A stretch of 40,602 nt of DNA, from NCBI GenBank assembly GCA_947473475.1, contig CANJBZ010000036.1:1-40602 (forward strand). The letters run 5' to 3'. This DNA is from Alphaproteobacteria bacterium. Its GTDB lineage: Bacteria; Pseudomonadota; Alphaproteobacteria; Micropepsales; Micropepsaceae. Under the pieces are notes generated by a model. That model ran no database searches and was not told the DNA's origin. It saw only the letters and a program-made list of their open reading frames with translations. Both the position numbers and the translations under genes were made by a program. Shown one piece after another: positions 1 through 7,675 of the stretch (positions within the stretch are counted from its first letter, which is position 1; each line of letters starts with the position of its first letter).

Positions 1-410
1 AAGAAACCCGGAACCGACAGCTGCGCAGCGATGCCAGCCTGACCTCACAGACCGGGGCGCCAACCGCTTGCTCCCCGATAACCCGTCAACAAAAAAGCGG
101 ACACATCACGAGCTACATAAACCGGACAACTTGATTAGCTAGCAACAGCACGCTGAATCGAACACCGTGATTGCCTTCAAGGCTATAAGATCCGCCGTCT
201 GTTCCGCCTGGATATCCGCCTACAGTAAACGCACACAGCTGCCAGGAGATTCTCACAATGGGGATAGGCGCAGTCGGGCCGCGCCTGCAAATGTCGGCTT
301 AGCAGCGCCACTCGGTCACTTGCGTTGGCCGGCACGAAGGTCGCATTTTCGCCATCTCCGGACTCTCCCGCGAGCCTTCGACGGCGAGAATTCCGTCGCC
401 TTGCCCTGAT
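1..410. other. Gene-poor stretch with possible insertion-sequence end
   Basis: No convincing gene is seen here; short open frames have low-complexity, arginine-rich translations typical of non-coding GC-rich DNA. The only structure noticed is a pair of imperfect direct repeats, each starting with CGGACA, at 98 and 123 (25 bp apart), both continuing into an AGCTA core. Short direct repeats with CGGACA are typical of the ends of IS21-family elements, so this may be the right end of such an element lying mostly outside the window. No istA or istB coding sequence is visible to confirm it. Confidence 0.3.
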
Positions 411-830
411 CTATGGCGGAGTATTCCGTCTACTGCGTTTACGCGTCTTGATACCATGGTTTTCGCGAGCCATTAGTAAGGACAGGGCAAGTACTTCGCT
501 CCTGCCGCCCCCCTGAGGTATTCGAACCTTTCCCGAATAACGATCACTGATTTCCATCAACTTCTTCTCAGAATCCGGGAATTGATTTTTCCACCCGTCA
601 AGACCATCAAATGTCCAATCACCTGATTCGGCAATCTCGGTCGCGATTTGACATGCTTCGTTGTCACCCGCTACCAGCCAGCATACGAGATGACCGCTAC
701 CAAGATGGTAAAGGCCCCACAATGGCTTCATCATCGAATGCAGACCGAGCCCGCGATACTTGAAGCCCTCGCGCCGTCTCACCTTGTAAAAAATGACGAT
801 CGATAGTTTGGCTGGCTTCCAGGGCGTCAT
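411..830 (-). CDS. Hypothetical protein, 139 aa
   Basis: The function is not recognised. The translation has a protein-like composition over residues 1-110, with a hydrophobic, aromatic stretch around residues 33-55 (LWGLYHLGSGHLVCWLVAG) and an acidic, tryptophan-rich middle (residues 66-85). The C-terminal 25 residues are basic and low in complexity, so the true end may have been altered by rearrangement. There is no signal peptide and no known catalytic motif. It sits alone between a possible insertion-sequence end and a membrane protein gene on the same strand, 148 bp away. It could be a remnant in a variable region; the coding call rests on composition and length only. Confidence 0.45.
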   Translation of the reverse strand: MTPWKPAKLSIVIFYKVRRREGFKYRGLGLHSMMKPLWGLYHLGSGHLVCWLVAGDNEACQIATEIAESGDWTFDGLDGWKNQFPDSEKKLMEISDRYSGKVRIPQGGGRSEVLALSLLMARENHGIKTRKRSRRNTPP

Positions 831-978
831 GTCGCAAATATCCTAATACTCCCGATGCCTGTATTTTTGTCCCCAATATCAAGTTTATCTAACCCCGCAG
901 CGCCACCCGATACCTGCATGCGAAGTTGTCGGTGCCGAGGGGAGGTCAAATCGGACCAGCCGATTTGACCAAACCGAT

Positions 979-2175
979 TCAGGGTTGGGACGCAAAACGG
1001 CTCCGGAGAAATTCCGTTTCATCGCCGCTTAGCGCAGCAAGTTTATTATGCGAGTTCTTATACAATTTTTCGGAAAGACTTCTCATAGCCGAGTCCTCGG
1101 TTGAATCCCGAAATGGCTGAAGGTCTGCTTTCCCAAGCGGCGCTATGGGGCGGCAGCGAAGGAGGACCGTAAGGTGATTTGCTGTTTCGACCTTTTCCAC
1201 TGTGCCTTGCCACGCCAACCCTGGCCCACCCTGTGTCTCGGAGAACCACAAGAAGATTTCATCTCCAATGGAAACGGTTTCGCCGCCATACATGACGCGC
1301 GAAGAATCAATGGGCACTGTGTCATTCTCAGTGCCAGGACGCGGTCGAATCTTTGCTATGTACGCCGTGCGCTGCAATGAAAACGAATTTTCCGGACGAT
1401 CTTGGCGTATCGGCAACGACGCGTCTGCTTCGTCACGTTCCAGACTAGCAGACATAGATTGCTCCATACCTTCACTTGTTGCGAGGGTCCGCTGACCGCT
1501 CGACTGAATTGGTCTGCCGAGAATCTTCTCAAACATTGCTTCCAAAAGGATAGATGGACAATGATTTACGATAAACGGCTGACCGCTTGACTTGTCGATT
1601 CTCAATGAACCGTCTTCAAAACACACTATACTAACGGCCTGACTGAACCGTATTGAGGAGTTCGTTTTCGAACCTTGATAGATCACACGCTTGTTCGTTA
1701 CGTACAAAGTACCATATTCAACAGTGGTCCATGCAGATTCCGGCGGGCTCGCAACCCTGAAACTACCAGCGCGGTAGTACACCCCTTTAGCAAGGGGTGC
1801 GCGGACAGAAACGCCACTATAGCGAAATCGGGAGCGAGAAGACCTCAGCCGAACGAGGCCGGCAATGCCACGGTAAAAGCACTGTTCGTCCGTTTCTAAA
1901 CTAAGTGCGACTGGAACTGGGATTAACGGCTTTCCCCGCAAATCGTCAGCCAATTTGTATTGCTCAGCGCGTCGGCGTTCTGCGCCCGGGTCCCACAGAA
2001 CCAATAACGTCAATGTGCCGAGGACAACAATAATGATAGCGCATACCGTTCCGGCACCAGGATCACCGACGACCGCGAAAGCTCCGTATCCCAGTGCGGC
2101 GAGCGGCAAGAATATCAGAGCGACGAACGTAACAGCACAGCCGCGCCCAAGTTTCGTATCAGCAGCTTTTGCCAA
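979..2175 (-). CDS. Membrane protein with PH/GRAM-like domain and EVE-like C-terminus
   Basis: A 398-aa protein. Two hydrophobic segments (about residues 13-36 and 42-61) would anchor it in the inner membrane. Residues about 92-215 look like a PH/GRAM-type fold: the core GTLYVTNKRVIYQG (155-168) is the usual strand pair of bacterial PH/GRAM modules. A polar linker (220-265) leads to a second module (269-395) beginning RTAYIAKIRP, with GDEIFLWFSE (304-313) and GLAWQGTVEKV (319-329). This resembles the PUA-like EVE fold, and the tail HNKLAALSGDETEFL is a conserved-looking end. EVE domains bind modified bases and often occur near defence genes; that role is inference here. There is no operon partner. 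The architecture assignment is by eye and moderately secure for the PH part, weaker for EVE. Confidence 0.6.
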   Translation of the reverse strand: MAKAADTKLGRGCAVTFVALIFLPLAALGYGAFAVVGDPGAGTVCAIIIVVLGTLTLLVLWDPGAERRRAEQYKLADDLRGKPLIPVPVALSLETDEQCFYRGIAGLVRLRSSRSRFRYSGVSVRAPLAKGVYYRAGSFRVASPPESAWTTVEYGTLYVTNKRVIYQGSKTNSSIRFSQAVSIVCFEDGSLRIDKSSGQPFIVNHCPSILLEAMFEKILGRPIQSSGQRTLATSEGMEQSMSASLERDEADASLPIRQDRPENSFSLQRTAYIAKIRPRPGTENDTVPIDSSRVMYGGETVSIGDEIFLWFSETQGGPGLAWQGTVEKVETANHLTVLLRCRPIAPLGKADLQPFRDSTEDSAMRSLSEKLYKNSHNKLAALSGDETEFLRSRFASQP

Positions 2176-2572
2176 TTCTTTGTCCCCGTGGTAGCAGCTT
2201 GAGGGTTGTTCAGTCGAAATTTGTCAGATGAGTAGCCAATCCGCCCCTCTTGTGAATGGTGTAGTACTGACGGCGGTCTCAGAAAAGCGTTGGGTGCCGT
2301 CTCCCGTGACGGCGTAAGTCCAACGGGTAAGTCCAATTGGTGGATGACCGCGAGCGCAGGACGGTCGCCGCATATTTCCGATTTGGGTCAAAAGTGCTCG
2401 GATTGAGCGACGGATGGCAATGGCGGGGCTGCTCGTAAGCGGACATTCAGACCTTGCATTCAAGCGACACCCCCTTCGACCGAACGTGGTAGCGTCGCCT
2501 AAATTATGATCCGCACCACTTCATCCAGCATGATTTTCGTCGCCTGTACGGTAGTAGAGCTTTATCGGTATT
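2176..2572. other. Intergenic stretch without a clear gene
   Basis: This stretch of about 400 bp separates the membrane protein from the antitoxin-like gene. Open frames within it give arginine- and serine-rich translations with no recognisable family. A tiny frame on the minus strand downstream of the antitoxin gene stops after ten codons, so no toxin partner is present where one would be expected. It may be scar DNA from past insertions or deletions. Confidence 0.4.
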
Positions 2573-2824
2573 TCAGCGAATCTCATCTTTCGCACGAGGC
2601 GCTTCGCCGCCTTTGCGGCGCATGAGGTAGTCGAACCCGGTGAAATCGGCCCGCTCCCGGCGCTCGGCAAAGAACGCGGCGGTGTTCATGGTCGCATGCT
2701 TTTCGGAAACCGCGGTTGCCACGAACTGGCTCAGGCTGATGCCGTCGGCCTTGGCGCGGCGCTCGACTTCGGCCTTCACCGAGCGGGGGAGGCGTAGCGG
2801 ATAGGTGCTTTGTGGACTTTTCAT
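2573..2824 (-). CDS. Ribbon-helix-helix antitoxin-like protein
   Basis: An 83-aa protein whose first 50 residues match the ribbon-helix-helix (CopG/HicB-type) pattern: a short beta strand (STYPLRLPRSV) followed by two helices, with the ISLSQFVATAVSEK segment forming the second. Such proteins bind operator DNA as dimers and are usually antitoxins; the C-terminal part (AAFFAERRERADF to RRKGGE) would contact a toxin. In relatives the next gene usually encodes a PIN-type or similar toxin, but none is visible downstream here. It is therefore probably an orphan antitoxin or a stand-alone repressor. The family call is fairly sure; the role is inferred. Confidence 0.7.
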   Translation of the reverse strand: MKSPQSTYPLRLPRSVKAEVERRAKADGISLSQFVATAVSEKHATMNTAAFFAERRERADFTGFDYLMRRKGGEAPRAKDEIR

Positions 2825-2967
2825 CCCCTAATCCTCTTGAACATTTCGGACCGTAACAACACCAATACGTCGCGACCACCCTTCTATACCGCCTCTGGCG
2901 GCTCTATTCTTGCGCGAGCCGTGGCGGACTATTGGCCATGCAGCGAATACCTGAAGGAGCTGTTGCT

Positions 2968-3939
2968 GTGATTCGACAAGCGCTTTTGACGTTGACCATT
3001 GCGTTGGCTGCGGGCCTGGGCGTCTCGCCGGCGTTTGCGCAAACGCCGCCCAACACTGTTGCGCTGCAACCGTCTCCCGCCATACCGGGCGTCATTGCGG
3101 GCGGTACGATGCCGGAAGTGGTGATCAAGGGGTTGACCAGTTCGGACGATCCGCTTTGGGTGCCGGGCGTTGGGCTCCTGTTCTCGGAGTCGCAGGCCAA
3201 TCGCATTGTGAGGCTGGACGAGCACGACCAGCCCGTCACCTTCCTAGGCGATCTGCTAAATCCGCTCGGCATGACCTTCGATTCGGAGGGGCAGCTCATT
3301 TCGATCCAGACGAAGCCCGGTTCGATGGGGCCTCGCGTCGTGTGGCCGAAAGGCAAAGAGAGAATTATCGCGGACAACTATCAGGGGAAGGCCTTCGGCC
3401 GTCCGAACGACATCGTCGCGGACCTGAAAGGCGGCGTCTACTTCACCGACCCCATGGGCTCCGCCGTGTACTACGTGCCCCGTGGCGGCGCGATCGTTCG
3501 CGTGGTGGGGGAGGGGATCAAGTCTCCCAACGGCCTGCAGCTCAGCCACGACGAAAAGACGCTCTATATAAACGACACGCAGGGTCTCAATATCTATGCG
3601 TTCGATGTGCAGCCGGACGGGCGGCTCGCCAATCGCCGGGTGTTCGCCACCTATACGGGGCGGGACATGTCTCTCCCGCCGGGGGCGCCGCCGGTGTCGC
3701 GGGCCGATGGGCTGGTCACCGATAATGACGGCCGGCTGTATGCGTTGACGGATTCGGGTATCGAAGTGTTGAGCCCAACCGGGCAGCACCTTGGCGCCAT
3801 TCCTGTTTGGTGCATCACGCGGCGCTGCCAGAATCTGGCGTTCGGCGGTCCCGACAAGAACATAATGTACGTGGCGGGTGGTGGGACGCTTATTCGGATT
3901 CCGATGCTCTCACGCGGATTCAGCGGCCGCGCAAAATAG
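2968..3939 (+). CDS. Exported SMP-30/gluconolactonase-like beta-propeller
   Basis: A 323-aa protein read from GTG 2968, chosen because AAGGAG lies 8 nt upstream and a clean signal peptide (about residues 1-24, ending AFA) follows; TTG 2932 would add 12 residues. The mature part is a six-bladed propeller of the SMP-30/gluconolactonase/LRE family. Conserved metal-site motifs are RPNDIV (N147), SPNGL (N188) and ADGL (D247). The usual N-terminal EGP glutamate is replaced by an aspartate in DDPLW. Family members are lactonases acting on sugar or other lactones, in this case in the periplasm. It starts a three-gene run with an unknown exported protein and a CoA-transferase. The family is confident; the substrate is unknown. 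Confidence 0.85.
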   Translation: MIRQALLTLTIALAAGLGVSPAFAQTPPNTVALQPSPAIPGVIAGGTMPEVVIKGLTSSDDPLWVPGVGLLFSESQANRIVRLDEHDQPVTFLGDLLNPLGMTFDSEGQLISIQTKPGSMGPRVVWPKGKERIIADNYQGKAFGRPNDIVADLKGGVYFTDPMGSAVYYVPRGGAIVRVVGEGIKSPNGLQLSHDEKTLYINDTQGLNIYAFDVQPDGRLANRRVFATYTGRDMSLPPGAPPVSRADGLVTDNDGRLYALTDSGIEVLSPTGQHLGAIPVWCITRRCQNLAFGGPDKNIMYVAGGGTLIRIPMLSRGFSGRAK

Positions 3940-3966
3940 GCAGGCGCAATTTCAGGTAAGAGCCAA

Positions 3967-4866
3967 ATGAGCGGACGGCCCATATCCGGATTTGCGCTGA
4001 AAGGCAGCACCGCAACGCGGGCGATTTTCGTTGCGCTGTTTTGTGCACTTTCTGCACTCGCAACGGCGGGGGCCTACGCGCAAAACACTGCCGCCCCCAA
4101 TTTCGCGCCGTCGGGCGCGATGGGGTGGCTGAAAGCTGGGAACGGGGATGAGTTTCTTCCGCCGGACGCCGGGCCCGGCCCCGTGATGTTCGATGAGCAC
4201 CATGACTTCGGCAAAAACATCATGGTTACGCCGGGCAACAATCGGCCCGCCAAGATTGCGGATTTATCCAATCCGATTCTACAGCCCTGGGCCGTGGAGC
4301 AGATGAGAAAAGACAATGCCGAGGTGCTCGCCGGCAAAGTCGCGTTTTCGGCGCGGGCGCGGTGCTGGCCTCACGGCGTCCCCGGCTTTCTTCTCTACCC
4401 GGTCCACCCGATCTTCTTTATTCAGTCGCCGAAAGAGGTCGTGATGACGTGGGGGCAGGATTTTCAGACGCGTCATGTCTTCCTGAATGTGCCGCACAGT
4501 GCGCGTCCCAAGCCGTCCTGGTATGGCGAATCCGTCGGGCACTATGAGAACGGCGACACACTGGTTGTCGATACGATCGGGATGAATGACAAAACGTTCA
4601 TCGACAATTTCCGCACGCCGCACACCGACAAGCTCCATGTGGTCGAGCGTTTCACCCTGTCCAAAGACGGCCAGCAGTTGCAAGCGAAAGTTCACGTCGA
4701 AGACCCCGGCGCCTTCACGACGCCGTGGAATGCCGTCACGCGTTACCGGGTCGATACGCGCCCCGTGGAAGTGCCTTTGCACGAAATGCTATGCGCTGAG
4801 AACAATGACGACCACTTCCACCAAAACCTCGTTCCGATCCCGCAAGCAGTCACCCCAGATTTTTGA
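3967..4866 (+). CDS. Exported conserved hypothetical protein
   Basis: A 299-aa protein with an N-terminal signal peptide (hydrophobic residues about 18-36, cleavage near AYA-QN). The body carries blocks such as ARCWPHGVPGF, RHVFLNVPHS, PSWYGESVGHYE, DTLVVDTIGMND and NFRTPHTDKLHVVERF. The author recognises this as a widespread family in soil proteobacteria and acidobacteria, but no biochemical function is known to me. The many His, Trp and Asp residues in conserved positions suggest a binding or catalytic role in the periplasm. It begins 27 nt after the propeller gene and ends 9 nt before the CoA-transferase, so the three are probably co-transcribed. The ribosome-binding site is weak (AGGTAAG). 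Confidence 0.8.
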   Translation: MSGRPISGFALKGSTATRAIFVALFCALSALATAGAYAQNTAAPNFAPSGAMGWLKAGNGDEFLPPDAGPGPVMFDEHHDFGKNIMVTPGNNRPAKIADLSNPILQPWAVEQMRKDNAEVLAGKVAFSARARCWPHGVPGFLLYPVHPIFFIQSPKEVVMTWGQDFQTRHVFLNVPHSARPKPSWYGESVGHYENGDTLVVDTIGMNDKTFIDNFRTPHTDKLHVVERFTLSKDGQQLQAKVHVEDPGAFTTPWNAVTRYRVDTRPVEVPLHEMLCAENNDDHFHQNLVPIPQAVTPDF

Positions 4867-4875
4867 GCGGCCATC

Positions 4876-6036
4876 ATGATTCCCGGTGAACAACCTCTTA
4901 CGGGCCTTGTGGTCGCGGAGTTCTGCAACGTGGCGGCGGGGCCGTTCTGCGGCATGCTGCTTGCCGATGCCGGCGCGGATGTCATCAAGATCGAGCCGCC
5001 CGGCGGCGATATGCTGCGCGCGTGGCCGCCGCATACCGATGGCTTCAGCGAAAACTTCGCTTCGCTTAATCGGGGCAAGCGGTCGATTCAGCTGGATCTG
5101 AAAAATCCGGCGGATCGCGACATTGCCTTCCGTATCATGTCTAGGGCGGATGTGGTGCTGGAGAACAACCGGCCGGGCGTGATGGAACGCCTCGGTCTGG
5201 GTTGGGCACGCCTTCGCGCGGAGAACCCCAAACTCGTCTACTGCTCAATATCCGCCTACGGACAAATGGGGCCGCGCGCCGAAGAAGGCGGCTTCGACGT
5301 GACGCTGCAAGCGGGCTCCGGCGTGATGAGCATCACGGGTGAGCCGGGCGGCGCACCCGTCAAATGCGGCGTGCCCATCGCCGATTTTACCGCGGGTCTC
5401 TACGGCGCGTTCGCCGTTTCCTCCGCCATCGCGCGCGTGCGTGCCGGCGGAGAGGGCGTTCATATCGACGTGCCCATGCTGGGGACAACGCTGGCGATTG
5501 CCGCGCTGCAGACCAGCGAATATTTTGGCACCGGAAGAAATCCGCAGGCGCTGGGCTCGGCCCACCCGCGCAACGCGCCGTATCAAGCTTATCCTGCGCG
5601 TGACCGCTATTTCGTCATTGCCGCGGGCAACGACAAATTATGGGGAAGCGTGTGCGAGGTGGTGGACAAGCGCGAGCTGGCCGCCGATCCGCGGTTTGTC
5701 TCGGTACGTGACCGCGCCAAGAACCAAACGGAACTTGCAGAGATATTAAGCGCTGTTTTCCGCGAACGTGATGCCGGGGATTGGCTGACCGCGTTTCAGA
5801 ACGCTGGTGTGCCGTGCAGCCTGATTAATTCGTACGCCGAGGCGGTGGCCGATCCGCAAGTGGATGCCTATGGCTGGGTTCAACCGCTCACGCTTCCGGG
5901 TGGTGCGGAAACGCGGACGTTTGGTTCACCCATCGCGGTTGACGGGAAAATTGCTCCGCTCCAGCGCCGCCCACCGCTGCTTGATGAAGACCGCGCGGCG
6001 ATTCTGGCGATGATCGCGAACTCATCCTCCCCTTGA
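4876..6036 (+). CDS. CaiB/BaiF family (class III) CoA-transferase
   Basis: A 386-aa cytosolic enzyme of the formyl-CoA transferase/CaiB family, which moves CoA between carboxylic acids. The N-terminal block runs GADVIKIEPPGGD and then FASLNRGKRSIQLDLK; the region around the catalytic aspartate reads GGFDVTLQAGSGVMSITGEP, with D141 the likely nucleophile that forms the aspartyl-CoA intermediate. Length is typical (380-420 aa). It is the last gene of a three-gene run with two exported proteins, suggesting that it activates an acid released outside the cytoplasm. The last codons (SSSP and stop) lie inside a palindromic intergenic repeat. The substrate acid cannot be told from sequence. Confidence 0.9.
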   Translation: MIPGEQPLTGLVVAEFCNVAAGPFCGMLLADAGADVIKIEPPGGDMLRAWPPHTDGFSENFASLNRGKRSIQLDLKNPADRDIAFRIMSRADVVLENNRPGVMERLGLGWARLRAENPKLVYCSISAYGQMGPRAEEGGFDVTLQAGSGVMSITGEPGGAPVKCGVPIADFTAGLYGAFAVSSAIARVRAGGEGVHIDVPMLGTTLAIAALQTSEYFGTGRNPQALGSAHPRNAPYQAYPARDRYFVIAAGNDKLWGSVCEVVDKRELAADPRFVSVRDRAKNQTELAEILSAVFRERDAGDWLTAFQNAGVPCSLINSYAEAVADPQVDAYGWVQPLTLPGGAETRTFGSPIAVDGKIAPLQRRPPLLDEDRAAILAMIANSSSP

Positions 6037-6141
6037 GGGAGGCGAATTGCGAGAGCGCAAGCAATTTCAGGGAGGGGTTATGCCGGCCCAATGTCCCCTC
6101 CTCGAAGCGGCTTACGCCGCTTCGACCCTCCCTCAAGGGGA
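6028..6141. repeat. Palindromic intergenic repeat between convergent genes
   Basis: Inverted arms TCCCCTTGAGGGAGG (6028-6042) and its exact complement (6127-6141) enclose about 84 bp, with smaller internal hairpins (GCTTACGCCGC area, 6109-6121). Each arm supplies the TGA stop codon of one of the two convergent genes: the CoA-transferase stop is at 6034-6036 and the hydrolase stop at 6133-6135. It probably folds into a stem that terminates both transcripts. Related sequence recurs at 17839-17902. Confidence 0.75.
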
Positions 6142-7569
6142 TGGTGGGTTTGGCCGCACCAGCCAGCGGACGACGCTGTAATGGGCGGCGGCGAGCTGCT
6201 TGGGCAATTCCAGGTGGCCGTAATGTGTCATCGGCGGGTCCCAATTGATCAGCCGGATTTCGGCCGACGGATTTTTCTCGCGGTACTCATTGGCGACGAA
6301 CACCTCGATGCTCTTCATCGGGTCTTCGGGGTTCCAGTGATTGCGGTCGAAATGCGCCGTCGTCCACACCATGCGCGAAAAGCCGTCGAGGCGTGTGAAG
6401 TGTGTGGCGTAAAGGTCCTTCTCCACGTCTTCGGCTGAGATGTGCCAGGGGTTGCCGCTGCGCTTCAGCGTGGCTTCGATTTCCGTCTCGATCCAGCCTT
6501 TCGAGGCAATGTCCTCGCCGTGCTCATAGTTCTGAAGCTGTTGCTTGAAATTGGGGCGGCGGCGGGCTTCGGCGGCAAGCCAGGCTTGCGCAATCTGCAG
6601 ATGCGACATGCCCGATTCGTAAAGCGGATTCAAAAATCCGCTGTAGCCGCGTGCATAGCTGAGTGCATCGCGCCTTTCCAAAACGGTCAGCGGTGTGCGT
6701 GCGCCCGCGGCGGAAGCACCGGCACGTTGCGCGACCTCTTTGCCTTTGACCGTGCGCAGCAGTTCAAGCCGGGCCGCACCGCCGCTGCCCCAGCCGAGAT
6801 AACGCCCCTTCAGACGCGCGCGCAGGTCCGGGTCTTCATAGGCCATCATCGACAGCTCGCCGGATGTCGAATGGCCGATCAGGAGAATGTCCCCGCTGGT
6901 GTTCTTCATCACCAACTGCTTCAGCCCCTGCATGATCAGGCTGTTGGTGTAGATGGCGTTGCGGACCTCGGATTCGTTCAGGGGAAGTTCGCGGTCGAGC
7001 AGATAGGCGGGTTGACGCTTGACGTCGGCAATCGCGTCCGGCCAGCCGCCATATCTGAAATTGCCGGGTATGGTAACGATCATCACGTTCAGCTTTTGCG
7101 CCAGAAATTGCGCGTAGCCTGGGCGATTTTTCAGATCGACGAAGAATTCATACAGGTTCGCCGCGCCCCCGTTCATCACGATGAACCAGGGATAGTTCTT
7201 GGCGTTGGGATCGTTGCTCGTCAGCTTCAGCGCGCCGATGTCCCAATCCACATTGTAACGGCGGAAGCGTTCCACCACCCAATCGGCCTTGTAGCCGAGC
7301 TGCGCCGCAGGAATTTTCGCGACGTCACGCGGATCGAACGCCCCGCCGGGCGCGGCCTGTGCCAGAGCGGTCACGGCGCGCCCGCCGTCGGGCAGGTCGA
7401 AGCCCTCGCCCATCCCGCGGAAATCCGGCTCGGCCAGCGAGACGTAAACCGATTTGGCATCGTTCAGGAGAGGCCAGATTTTGTTGTCGTTCGCTTGCGG
7501 TTGCGCCATGGCCGCTCCAAGGGTGAAAAACGCCGCAAAGCCTATGCCGGCAAGATTGGAAAGACGCAT
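6133..7569 (-). CDS. Exported alpha/beta-hydrolase-fold protein, 478 aa
   Basis: The protein begins with a signal peptide (residues 1-22, ending AMA). The alpha/beta-hydrolase core is shown by the oxyanion-region strand PWFIVMNGG (127-135) and the nucleophile elbow LLIGHSTSGEL, with S234 the likely nucleophile. The elbow reads GHSTSG, so the last glycine of GxSxG is serine, followed directly by glycine. A block YLGWGSGG follows, shared with the hydrolase at 16411-17727. A late WDPPMTHYGHL segment may hold the catalytic histidine. It is divergent from the PVA-dehydrogenase-like gene, 106 bp apart, which suggests joint regulation. Its final residues and stop lie in a palindromic repeat. Hydrolase fold is likely; the substrate is unknown. 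Confidence 0.75.
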   Translation of the reverse strand: MRLSNLAGIGFAAFFTLGAAMAQPQANDNKIWPLLNDAKSVYVSLAEPDFRGMGEGFDLPDGGRAVTALAQAAPGGAFDPRDVAKIPAAQLGYKADWVVERFRRYNVDWDIGALKLTSNDPNAKNYPWFIVMNGGAANLYEFFVDLKNRPGYAQFLAQKLNVMIVTIPGNFRYGGWPDAIADVKRQPAYLLDRELPLNESEVRNAIYTNSLIMQGLKQLVMKNTSGDILLIGHSTSGELSMMAYEDPDLRARLKGRYLGWGSGGAARLELLRTVKGKEVAQRAGASAAGARTPLTVLERRDALSYARGYSGFLNPLYESGMSHLQIAQAWLAAEARRRPNFKQQLQNYEHGEDIASKGWIETEIEATLKRSGNPWHISAEDVEKDLYATHFTRLDGFSRMVWTTAHFDRNHWNPEDPMKSIEVFVANEYREKNPSAEIRLINWDPPMTHYGHLELPKQLAAAHYSVVRWLVRPNPPSP

Positions 7570-7675
7570 AGTGCCCTACCGTGAGATTCGAAATCACGGG
7601 AACTGTAGCACGACGCAAAAGGCGCGCATCTGTCCGGTTCGTGGTAAGAAAGCCCGCTCGCTTTCGGGGGATAAT

